NCBI GenBank assembly: GCA_020854915.1
Contig: JAHKLT010000015.1
Span: 1-35,619, forward strand
Origin: Methanobacteriaceae archaeon
GTDB taxonomy: Archaea > Methanobacteriota > Methanobacteria > Methanobacteriales > Methanobacteriaceae
DNA: 35,619 bases
Direction of reading: 5' to 3'
Made by a program: the position numbers and the translations under genes. Positions 24,583 to 31,152 of the stretch are shown here, one piece after another. The notes beneath the pieces were generated by a model. It made no database searches, was not told the origin of the DNA, and saw only the letters and a list, made by a program, of their open reading frames with translations. The number at the start of each line of letters is the position of its first letter. The stretch's first letter is position 1.

Positions 24583-24699
24583 TTATATATTAATTTTAAC
24601 ATTCAATAAAATAACATCTTTTACATTATCAACTTTATCATAATTAATTTTTTCTTTTGCTCTTGAAAATAATCCTTTATCTAATTTTACAAGTATTCC
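24583..24699 (-). pseudogene. Remnant of a second PRC-barrel gene (C-terminal half)
   Basis: On the minus strand this stretch reads GILVKLDKGLFSRAKEKI, then DKVDNVKDVILLNVKIN and a stop. It is clearly homologous to the C-terminal half of the neighbouring intact PRC-barrel protein. The N-terminal half is gone and no start codon suits it. Confidence 0.85.
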
Positions 24700-24742
24700 T
24701 AGGATTATTACACTATATAAATTAATTCGATAATATTATTAT

Positions 24743-24841
24743 TTATTTGAATATTTTCTCAAATTTGTCTTTAATTTTAGATGCTTTATCTTTAATACCA
24801 CCTTTAGATACATCATCTATTTTATCTTTAACATCATCCAT
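24743..24841 (-). pseudogene. Truncated copy of the LEA-like repeat gene
   Basis: This stretch encodes MDDVKDKIDDVSKGGIKDKA followed by SKIKDKFEKIFK and a stop, closely matching the end of the LEA-like gene upstream but with a single repeat and no proper N-terminus. Homology continues a few codons further upstream (KIEKK) before it is lost. A 32-residue peptide could be made from the ATG, but the ribosome binding site is poor. Confidence 0.75.
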
Positions 24842-24894
24842 TTTCTTTTCAATTTTTCTTTTTAAAATGTAAAATTATCAATGATGATACTAAT

Positions 24895-25116
24895 TTATTT
24901 AAATTTTTTTTCAACTTCATCCTTAACTTTAGATGCTTTATCTTTAATATTATCTTTAGATACATCATCTATTTTATTTTTAACCTCATCCTTAACTTTA
25001 GATGCTTTATCTTTAATATTATCTTTAGATACATCATCTATTTTATTTTTAACATCACCCATTTTCTTTTCAATTTTTTCTTTACCTTCATTAATCTTTG
25101 ATTCTTCATTAGCCAT
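24895..25116 (-). CDS. LEA-like amphipathic repeat protein (CsbD/YtxH-like appearance)
   Basis: This 73-residue protein is highly charged (Lys/Asp/Glu), lacks Cys and aromatic residues apart from one Phe, and consists mostly of two identical 23-residue repeats of the form KNKIDDVSKDNIKDKASKVK plus DEV. The pattern predicts an amphipathic helix like late-embryogenesis-abundant or CsbD-type stress proteins, which are disordered until drying or salt stress. Function is inferred from composition only. AGGTGA lies four nt before the ATG. A degraded copy lies 53 nt downstream. Confidence 0.8.
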   Translation of the reverse strand: MANEESKINEGKEKIEKKMGDVKNKIDDVSKDNIKDKASKVKDEVKNKIDDVSKDNIKDKASKVKDEVEKKFK

Positions 25117-25169
25117 TTTCTCACCTAATTAATATTTCCAACTATTTATCTTTAAAAAGATATCACTTT

Positions 25170-25301
25170 TTATTCCAAAAAGTTCATTATACCATATGCT
25201 ATTAGGAATAATCCAACTGCATAAGGAAGAATTCCCGGAAATATAATTATTATTATACCTACTATAATAGCTATTACTGAAAAAGTTTTCATTTTTTCCA
25301 T
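25170..25301 (-). CDS. DUF3096-like small membrane protein
   Basis: This 43-residue protein was read directly from the sequence. It starts MEKMKTFSVIAIIVGIII, with AAGGTGATTTT before the ATG, and contains IFPGILPYAVGLFLIAYGI, the compact two-helix hairpin typical of DUF3096 proteins. The two hydrophobic segments are separated by Pro-Gly-x-x-Pro. The strong ribosome binding site and intact frame argue that it is real. It sits just upstream of the LEA-like gene (53-nt gap) in the small stress-protein cluster. Function unknown. Confidence 0.82.
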   Translation of the reverse strand: MEKMKTFSVIAIIVGIIIIIFPGILPYAVGLFLIAYGIMNFLE

Positions 25302-25504
25302 AAAATCACCTTAAATTTAACTTATATATAATTAAAATATATATTTAATAATATATAAATTTTGCTTTAAAATATTATTACAACAGTTAAAAATAATTTA
25401 TTTTATTTATACAAAAATATATTAAAATGATTGTTTTTAAACAATAGTCTAATTTTTTTATAAAAAAATTAAAATGTTTAGTAAAATTAATAATTTTCAT
25501 ATAT

Positions 25505-25613
25505 TGAGGGTCGGCCAAAATTCAAAATCATTTTCTTAAAACGATAGATTAATCCTTTGTTTGAGATTTGAATAAACATCTTTCTTGAAAAAGGTATTTT
25601 TCTCCGACACTCA
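25505..25613 (-). ncRNA. Second candidate structured RNA with three-way junction
   Basis: In the 359-nt gap between the DUF3096-like gene and asnB lies a segment richer in G+C than its flanks. TGAGGGTCGG (25505-25514) and CCGACACTCA (25604-25613) form a closing stem with one mismatch. Inside are a hairpin GAAAAA/TTTTTC (25587-25602, loop GGTA) and an arm TTCAAA/TTTGAA (25521-25526 with 25567-25572), continued after a bulge by two pairs. On the minus strand TTTATATTTT about 25-30 nt upstream could serve as TATA box, and a T-rich stretch follows downstream. No known family is recognised. The remainder of the gap shows only an ATTGTTT/AAACAAT hairpin near 25430. Confidence 0.42.
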
Positions 25614-25660
25614 TATTCTTAAAAAAAAGAGCTTAAATTTAAAATATAAATAAATTAATA

Positions 25661-27124
25661 TCATAAATAAGATTCGATATTAACTTGTTTTAAGACATTC
25701 TTTCTTAAAATTTTATCAATTCCTGAGCCATATTGCGCTGCCTTTTTAGGCCTATATGCAAACTCCTTATTCATTCCTAATTTATAAGCTAAATCCCTTA
25801 AAACAAGTTTTCTAATTTTATCATCACTAGATTCAATCTTATACTTAATAGGAATATTTAAAGAATATTCAATGAATTTTTTATCTAAATAAGGAAGTCT
25901 AAGTTCAACCGAATTCTTCATACTTGCTGTATCATCTCTTTCTAAATTAACATTATACATATTATTAATATCATAACGAAGTTCATCATCTAAAAATTTA
26001 AAACCTTTAATATAAGTATTTAAATATCTATTGTATCCTGCAAATAATTCATCAGCTCCTTGACCACTTAATGCAACTTTAATATTATCTTTATGGATCA
26101 TTTTAGCAGCTAAAAAAATAGTCATCCCTACACCTATTTTCATTAAATTATTTTCACCAATGAATTTAACTACTTCTTCAAGATTTTCTTTAACAATTTC
26201 TTCAGTAATATTTTGAATATTAAGTTTCAAACCTAAAAACTCAGCTATTTTTCGAGCATATAATATATCTTTAGAATTTTCATCACCTACAGCATATAAA
26301 ATAACCTCTAAATCTCTTTCTTTAGAAATCTCTTTAAGAATATATGCAATAATTCCACTATCTACACCACCAGAAAAAATTAAACCTATTCTATCTAAAT
26401 TTTTAATTCTTTTATAAATAGATTCTTTTAATAACATCTCTAAATTTTTTAAATAATTAGAATCTATATCTATTACATAATTTCCAATATCTTCTTTAAA
26501 CTTAATTTCTTCCCAATTATATAAAATATTACCTGGTTTTAAGGATTTTATATCTTTGATTTTAAGTTTTTTAATTGATGACCTTTCTGAGGAAAAAATA
26601 TTAATTTTAGAAGAAGTATGATAAAATAATGGTTTAACCCCAATAATATCACGTGAAATAGCTAAATTTTCACCATCAAAAACTGCAAAAGTAAAATCTC
26701 CATCAATTAATTGAAAAGATTTTTTAACTGCATACAATAAATCATTATTCTCTTTATAAAAAAAATAAATTAAATTAATTAAGACATAACTATCAGATGA
26801 ATTATTTTTTAATTTTAAAAAGCTATTTATATCTTTAATATTATAAATTTCTCCATTAAAAACTAAAATAAGGTTTTTATGAGAAATTGGTTGAAATCCA
26901 TCTTTTTTTTTAGAATTATAAATAGATAATAAATTATGACCTAAAGCAAAAGAATAATTTTCATCTAAAGCAATTGTATCTAGATTAATATCTGTTTTAA
27001 AAATTTTTTCATTATTCTCTAAATAAATACCAGTAGAATCTGGACCTCTATGTTTTAAATCTTTTAAAATAGATATAAAATCATTACCATTAAAAAATCC
27101 ATCAAATCCAACAATTCCACACAT
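25661..27124 (-). CDS. asnB: Asparagine synthetase (glutamine-hydrolysing)
   Basis: This 487-residue protein has an N-terminal Ntn glutaminase domain with Cys2 exposed after Met removal (MCGIVGFDG, LKHRGPDS, FNGEIYN) and a C-terminal ATP-pyrophosphatase domain (FSGGVDSGIIA, SGQGADELFAGYNRY). It converts aspartate and glutamine to asparagine with ATP. Archaeal paralogues sometimes amidate other acids, but the residue pattern here is ordinary. It starts 4 nt after the Tsr3 gene, in a three-gene minus-strand run. The enzyme runs parallel to the tRNA-dependent asparagine route implied by gatC. Confidence 0.92.
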   Translation of the reverse strand: MCGIVGFDGFFNGNDFISILKDLKHRGPDSTGIYLENNEKIFKTDINLDTIALDENYSFALGHNLLSIYNSKKKDGFQPISHKNLILVFNGEIYNIKDINSFLKLKNNSSDSYVLINLIYFFYKENNDLLYAVKKSFQLIDGDFTFAVFDGENLAISRDIIGVKPLFYHTSSKINIFSSERSSIKKLKIKDIKSLKPGNILYNWEEIKFKEDIGNYVIDIDSNYLKNLEMLLKESIYKRIKNLDRIGLIFSGGVDSGIIAYILKEISKERDLEVILYAVGDENSKDILYARKIAEFLGLKLNIQNITEEIVKENLEEVVKFIGENNLMKIGVGMTIFLAAKMIHKDNIKVALSGQGADELFAGYNRYLNTYIKGFKFLDDELRYDINNMYNVNLERDDTASMKNSVELRLPYLDKKFIEYSLNIPIKYKIESSDDKIRKLVLRDLAYKLGMNKEFAYRPKKAAQYGSGIDKILRKNVLKQVNIESYL

Positions 27125-27128
27125 AATA

Positions 27129-27641
27129 TCAATGATTATCTATAAAATCTTTTTGAATTTCAACAACTTCTGCACTGGATTTAGCATTACTATAATCTTC
27201 TAAAAGTTCCTCATTTAATTCAATAAATGTATGACCCCATTTAAATCCATCTAATATATTTTTAGCTTCATTTTTAAAATTAGTAATATATAATGTTGCA
27301 GCTATTGCTTCAACAGTTGATAAGGTACATGGTTTACCATAATTAACAGGATTTGTAGCTATTAAAAAGGGAAGAGACCTATGGTATTTAGAAAGTGCAA
27401 AAAACTTTTCAGATTTAGAAACTTTATTCCAAGAACAATCTAAGCCTACAATTCCATGATGTTTAACTAAATCTTTATCTTCAATAGAAACAGCCTTTTC
27501 AGAAAAAGGATTTAAAACAATAGCACCTTTTGGAATCTTATTTAACTTGCGAAAAATATAAGCTTTATTTAGTTTTTCTAATTTAAAAGAAGTGCATTTT
27601 TTTTTATCACATTCATTAGCATGAAAAATAGCTATTTTCAA
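27129..27641 (-). CDS. Tsr3 homologue (rRNA aminocarboxypropyltransferase, DUF367)
   Basis: This 170-residue protein matches the Tsr3 family, which transfers the aminocarboxypropyl group of S-adenosylmethionine to a modified uridine of the small-subunit rRNA. GLDCSWNKV, the substrate-side motif, is followed by RSLPFLIATNPVNYGKPCTLSTVEAIAATLYI, the hallmark of the family. At 170 residues it is the compact archaeal form. It precedes asnB by 4 nt and follows a secreted-protein gene by 27 nt. Confidence 0.92.
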   Translation of the reverse strand: MKIAIFHANECDKKKCTSFKLEKLNKAYIFRKLNKIPKGAIVLNPFSEKAVSIEDKDLVKHHGIVGLDCSWNKVSKSEKFFALSKYHRSLPFLIATNPVNYGKPCTLSTVEAIAATLYITNFKNEAKNILDGFKWGHTFIELNEELLEDYSNAKSSAEVVEIQKDFIDNH

Positions 27642-27668
27642 AAAATCACCAAAAAAATAAAAAAAGAT

Positions 27669-28412
27669 TTAATTTGATATTGTATTTCCCTCAGCATCAA
27701 CTTCTCCAGCTTTATATTTTTCAATAAAATCAGAAAGTTGAGTATATTCTCCTTCAGAAATACCTAATAAATCATAAACTTCAGGAACATTATCATTATG
27801 TTTAAATTCTGTATTTTCAAGTAAAGGTTGAATGTAATCTGTAAATAATTCACAGTAAAGTGATCCATCCGATTCTACTGGTGAAACTATACCTTCAGTT
27901 TTAGGATTAATAATATAAATAAGATAACTTTGATTATCTTTATTTGCCTCACAAATATAAATATCATAAGTAATATTCTGAGAACTTGCGTTTGAAGCAT
28001 TATTTGAAGTATTACCATCAGAACCATTTTGAGTTGTTGGAGCACCTTCAGAGTAATAAATATTCCATTCAGTACCACCGTATTCCCTAGTTTCTGGTCC
28101 ACTAAGACCTTGTAATGATAAATATTCTAATAAAAAGCTTGCATTTTTACAAGTTGACATATTATATTCAATATTATTTTCTTCGTCTTTATAATTAGCT
28201 AACCATTGGTCTAAACCTTCATCAGAATTATTTACTTCAGCTTCATTAACAGTTCCCATAAATGTACCAGACATAAATGCGTTATCAAAGCTAGATGTCA
28301 CTTTTTTATTAATAATACCTAAATCACCAGTAAAATGATCATATGCAAGAATTCCTCCAGCAATAACAATAATAATAACGATTAAAGTAGCTATAATATA
28401 TTTTATTTTCAT
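27669..28412 (-). CDS. Membrane-anchored extracellular protein with sequon cluster, unknown function
   Basis: I do not recognise this 247-residue protein. A hydrophobic helix at residues 6-25 (IIATLIVIIIVIAGGILAY), preceded by two lysines, anchors or exports it. The rest is acidic and soluble. Near the middle lies a low-complexity stretch (QNGSDGNTSNNASNASSQNI) holding five N-glycosylation sequons, followed by YDIYICEAN. Two cysteines, Cys in STCKNAS and another in YICEAN, could form a disulfide, with a third in LYCELF. It heads the Tsr3-AsnB run but is not obviously linked to them. Confidence 0.75.
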   Translation of the reverse strand: MKIKYIIATLIVIIIVIAGGILAYDHFTGDLGIINKKVTSSFDNAFMSGTFMGTVNEAEVNNSDEGLDQWLANYKDEENNIEYNMSTCKNASFLLEYLSLQGLSGPETREYGGTEWNIYYSEGAPTTQNGSDGNTSNNASNASSQNITYDIYICEANKDNQSYLIYIINPKTEGIVSPVESDGSLYCELFTDYIQPLLENTEFKHNDNVPEVYDLLGISEGEYTQLSDFIEKYKAGEVDAEGNTISN

Positions 28413-28497
28413 TAATTACACCTATAATTTAATACAATTAAAAATATATTTAATAATATTATTAAAAGTTTTTATCTAATTATAATTTCATAAACAA

Positions 28498-28507
28498 TTT
28501 TATATAA
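28498..28507 (+). promoter_or_regulatory. TATA box of the fluoride-riboswitch transcript
   Basis: TTTTATATAA lies about 25-30 nt before the first stem of the riboswitch, which is where an archaeal transcript would begin just upstream of the aptamer. Confidence 0.6.
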
Positions 28508-28530
28508 GAAAAATAACAAATAAATTATAT

Positions 28531-28580
28531 AGGTGATGAGGTTCACCTTATAACCGCCAGTAATACTGGATGATGACCTC
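28531..28580 (+). promoter_or_regulatory. Fluoride (crcB-type) riboswitch
   Basis: The consensus of the fluoride aptamer is clear: AGGTG (28531-28535) pairs with CACCT (28544-28548) around the loop ATGAGGTT. Then come TATAACCGCC and a second hairpin CCAG/CTGG (28557-28560 with 28566-28569), followed by ATGATGACCTC. The loop bases GAGGT (28538-28542) pair with ACCTC (28576-28580) to form the pseudoknot that encloses Mg2+-bound fluoride. Downstream, CTATT/AATAG followed by TTTTATT could act as expression platform, and the ribosome binding site AGGAG follows at 28601. It controls the antiporter gene that starts at 28615. Confidence 0.9.
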
Positions 28581-28614
28581 TATTAATCAATAGTTTTATT
28601 AGGAGCTGATTATA

Positions 28615-29748
28615 GTGTCATTAGATATATATCCAGTAATTTTAATATTTTTAATTTTATTTTCAAGTTTAATTTCTCTACGTTTAGGAATTTCTGTATC
28701 GATAATTGAAATTTTAACAGGGCTTATTTTTGGTAATATAGGTATTTTAAAAACAGAACCTTGGATGATATTAATAGCTAGTTTTGGTGGAATATTATTA
28801 ACTTTTTTATCTGGAATAGAAATTGATACCCAGATACTAAGAAAAAAATTTAAAGAAACGTTTTTAATAGGTTTTCTTTCATTTTTAACTCCTTTTACAA
28901 TAATATCATTATTAATGTATTTTATTATTGGATGGGATTTATTACCTTCATTACTTGCAGGAACAGCATTATCTGAAACATCAATAGCTATAGTCTATTC
29001 TGCATTAGTTCAACAAAATCTAAATAATATAAATCTTGGTAAAATATTAATAGGAGCTACTTTTATAACAAACTTGTTTACAGCTATTGCATTAAGTATT
29101 CTTTTTATTAAGCCAGATTTGAGTACTGTAATATTTTATATTATTTCAATATTCCTACTTTTTATAGCTTATAAATATTCATACATAATATTTAATAGTA
29201 AAGCTCTTAAAAATAAAGTAGTTGAAATAGAAATAAAATATATATTCTTATTATTAAGTATTATAATATTTTTTGCAAATTTTGGGAAAGGTCAAGCTAT
29301 TTTACCTGCATTTCTTTTAGGCTTATTATTATCTGATTATTTTAAAGAAAATGCTACAGCAAGTAAATCAAAAGATCGTATAAAGACTGTTGGATTTGCT
29401 ATTATCACACCTATATTTTTTATAGTAGGTGGAATGAATGTTTCAATAGAATTAATTATAACTAGTTTAGGTCTTTTTATTTTAATTTTTATTACAAGAC
29501 AAGCATCGAAATTTTTAGGTGTTTATTTTATAAGTAATAAATATTTTAATAAAAATAAAAAATATATTACAGCTATGATGAGTACAGGATTAACTTTTGG
29601 ACTCGTAGCTACAGTATTTGGATTAAATAATGGAATTTTAGATGAAATGACTTATTCAATACTAACTGGTGTTTTAGTTTTAAGTGCAGTTTTACCTAGT
29701 TTAGCTGCAGAAAAATTTTTCTTTCCACATAATGAAGATTTAAATTAA
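28615..29748 (+). CDS. CPA2-family cation:proton antiporter-like membrane protein under fluoride control
   Basis: This 377-residue protein has about eleven to twelve membrane segments and the fold of the Kef/NapA (CPA2) antiporters: LTGLIFGNIG, LTFLSGIEID, a broken-helix region GTALSETSIAIVYSALV, and KILIGATFITN. In the antiporters I know, the last motif ends in DD or TD, the acidic residue carrying protons or cations; here it reads Thr152-Asn153. The start is GTG with AGGAG nine nt upstream. The fluoride riboswitch ahead implies a role in fluoride resistance, either by ion balance or possibly as an anion exporter. No charge-transfer mechanism can be proven from sequence. Confidence 0.85.
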   Translation: MSLDIYPVILIFLILFSSLISLRLGISVSIIEILTGLIFGNIGILKTEPWMILIASFGGILLTFLSGIEIDTQILRKKFKETFLIGFLSFLTPFTIISLLMYFIIGWDLLPSLLAGTALSETSIAIVYSALVQQNLNNINLGKILIGATFITNLFTAIALSILFIKPDLSTVIFYIISIFLLFIAYKYSYIIFNSKALKNKVVEIEIKYIFLLLSIIIFFANFGKGQAILPAFLLGLLLSDYFKENATASKSKDRIKTVGFAIITPIFFIVGGMNVSIELIITSLGLFILIFITRQASKFLGVYFISNKYFNKNKKYITAMMSTGLTFGLVATVFGLNNGILDEMTYSILTGVLVLSAVLPSLAAEKFFFPHNEDLN

Positions 29749-29764
29749 AAAATAAAAAAGAATA

Positions 29765-29977
29765 TCATTCTTTTTTACCAATAATGACTTCTGTAGATTT
29801 TATAATAGCTGTAACATCATCTCCTTTTTTTAAATTCATTTTTTCAGTAGATTCTTTAGTGATTAAAGCAGTTATTAAATTAGGTTCCTCAACTTTAACT
29901 TTAATACTAGCCATAACCGCTCCAAGTTCTACATTTTCGATTTTTCCATTTAATTGATTTTTTGCACTAATTTTCAT
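29765..29977 (-). CDS. Molybdenum-pterin/molybdate-binding protein (Mop/TOBE domain)
   Basis: This 70-residue protein is a single molbindin domain: MKISAKNQLNGKIENVELGAV, then ITALITKESTEKMNLKKGDDVTAIIKSTEVII. Molbindins bind molybdate or tungstate, needed for formylmethanofuran dehydrogenase in methanogens. A start at 29986 would place the ribosome binding site AGGA directly against the ATG; the ATG at 29977 has proper nine-nt spacing and begins with the conserved MKISARNQ-type sequence, so I chose it. It stands alone, converging with the antiporter gene, 16 nt apart. Confidence 0.92.
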   Translation of the reverse strand: MKISAKNQLNGKIENVELGAVMASIKVKVEEPNLITALITKESTEKMNLKKGDDVTAIIKSTEVIIGKKE

Positions 29978-30140
29978 AATAATCATTCCTAGATTAATAT
30001 ATTAATTTTTAAATTAATAAATCTTTCTTTTTTGAATTATAACTCATTACACAACGATTTTAATTTAAAATATCTTTTAAAAAATATTATAAATAATAAA
30101 AAACAAAATTTTTTATAATAATAATTTATGGTGTATAAAA

Positions 30141-30719
30141 ATGCCTGAGAAAAACAAGATTGGAAAAAAAATAAAAAATTTAATAGATATACGAGGGATA
30201 TCAGTTGATGAATTAGCTACAGATAGTGGAGTTAATAAAGAATTAGTCGATAAAATTTTAAATGGTGAAATAATACCCTCTTTAACTCCTTTAACAAAAA
30301 TAGCTAGAGCCCTTGGAGTTAGAATTGGTACTTTTATTGATGATAATTCTCAAGCTGGTCCTTTAATTGTAAAAAAAGGAAAAAGTGATAAAGTAGTTTA
30401 TTTTTCTGGTGATGAAAATAAAACAGATGATAGTAATTTAGAATTTTTTTCACTTGCAGCAGGTAAGACTGATAGAAATATGGAACCTTTTATAATTGAT
30501 ATTGAACCAGATAATAAATTAAATCATGAACGCAGCTCACATGAAGGAGAAGAATTTATTTATGTTCTTGAAGGTTCAATTGAGGTTTCATATGGTCAAA
30601 AAAAACATGTATTAGAAGTTGGTGATAGTATTTACTATGACTCTATTGTATCTCACCACTTACATGGATATAACAATAAACCTGCAAAAATATTAGCAGT
30701 TATTTATACACCTTATTAA
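30141..30719 (+). CDS. HTH (XRE) - cupin transcriptional regulator
   Basis: This 192-residue protein has an N-terminal XRE helix-turn-helix (about residues 8-62; ISVDELATDSGVNKELVDKILNG) and a C-terminal cupin barrel (about 115-190; HEGEEFIYVLEGSIEV, GDSIYYDSIVSHHL). In this common architecture the cupin senses a small ligand and sets repression. It is the first gene of a plus-strand operon with a thioesterase and an acyl-CoA ligase, so its ligand is probably a carboxylic acid or its CoA ester, and it may control its own operon. No operator could be recognised. Confidence 0.92.
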   Translation: MPEKNKIGKKIKNLIDIRGISVDELATDSGVNKELVDKILNGEIIPSLTPLTKIARALGVRIGTFIDDNSQAGPLIVKKGKSDKVVYFSGDENKTDDSNLEFFSLAAGKTDRNMEPFIIDIEPDNKLNHERSSHEGEEFIYVLEGSIEVSYGQKKHVLEVGDSIYYDSIVSHHLHGYNNKPAKILAVIYTPY

Positions 30720-30729
30720 ATATTGATTG

Positions 30730-31152
30730 ATGATAAAAATGTTTACTATAACTGTTGAACCAAGATTTGGAGAAATCGATGGATTAAAACATGTGAATAA
30801 TAATGTTATTGGAAATTGGTTTGAACTTGGAAGAAATGATATTTTCAGATATTTTACACCAGATTTAAATTTAGATTATGAAAATTGGAAATTAATCATG
30901 GTTCGAACTGAATATGATTTTTTAGGCCAAATATTTTATGGAAAAGAAGTTGAAATAAGAAGTTTCATTACTAAAATAGGCAATTCTTCTTTTACAACTG
31001 GTCATGAAGCATGGCAAAATAATGAATTAAAAGCTAAAGGAAAGTCAGTTATTGTTCATTATGATTTTATTGAACAGAACCCTGTTAATATTCCTGATGA
31101 TATTAGAAAAAATTTAGAACAACATTTAATTTATGAGGATGAAGGTGTTTAA
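30730..31152 (+). CDS. Hotdog-fold acyl-CoA thioesterase (YbgC/4HBT type)
   Basis: This roughly 140-residue protein begins FTITVEPRFGEIDGLKHVNNNV, in which Asp/His of the motif GEIDGLKHVNN correspond to the conserved catalytic region of 4-hydroxybenzoyl-CoA thioesterase-like hotdog enzymes. The start is uncertain: TTG at 30727, ATG at 30730 and ATG at 30739 are all in frame; I give the ATG at 30730, while the one at 30739 has a weak GATGAT upstream. It ends exactly where the acyl-CoA ligase gene starts (TAA-ATG), so they are coupled. The pair could make and release an acyl-CoA. Confidence 0.85.
   Translation: MIKMFTITVEPRFGEIDGLKHVNNNVIGNWFELGRNDIFRYFTPDLNLDYENWKLIMVRTEYDFLGQIFYGKEVEIRSFITKIGNSSFTTGHEAWQNNELKAKGKSVIVHYDFIEQNPVNIPDDIRKNLEQHLIYEDEGV

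Noticed and set aside
24881-25132. An open frame on the plus strand across the LEA-like gene
   Set aside because: It is the antisense reading of the repeat gene; the repeated residues follow from the DNA repeat and the minus-strand gene has the better start.
27887-28102. A second minus-strand open frame within the secreted-protein gene
   Set aside because: It overlaps the larger gene in another frame and has only low-complexity hydrophobic sequence.
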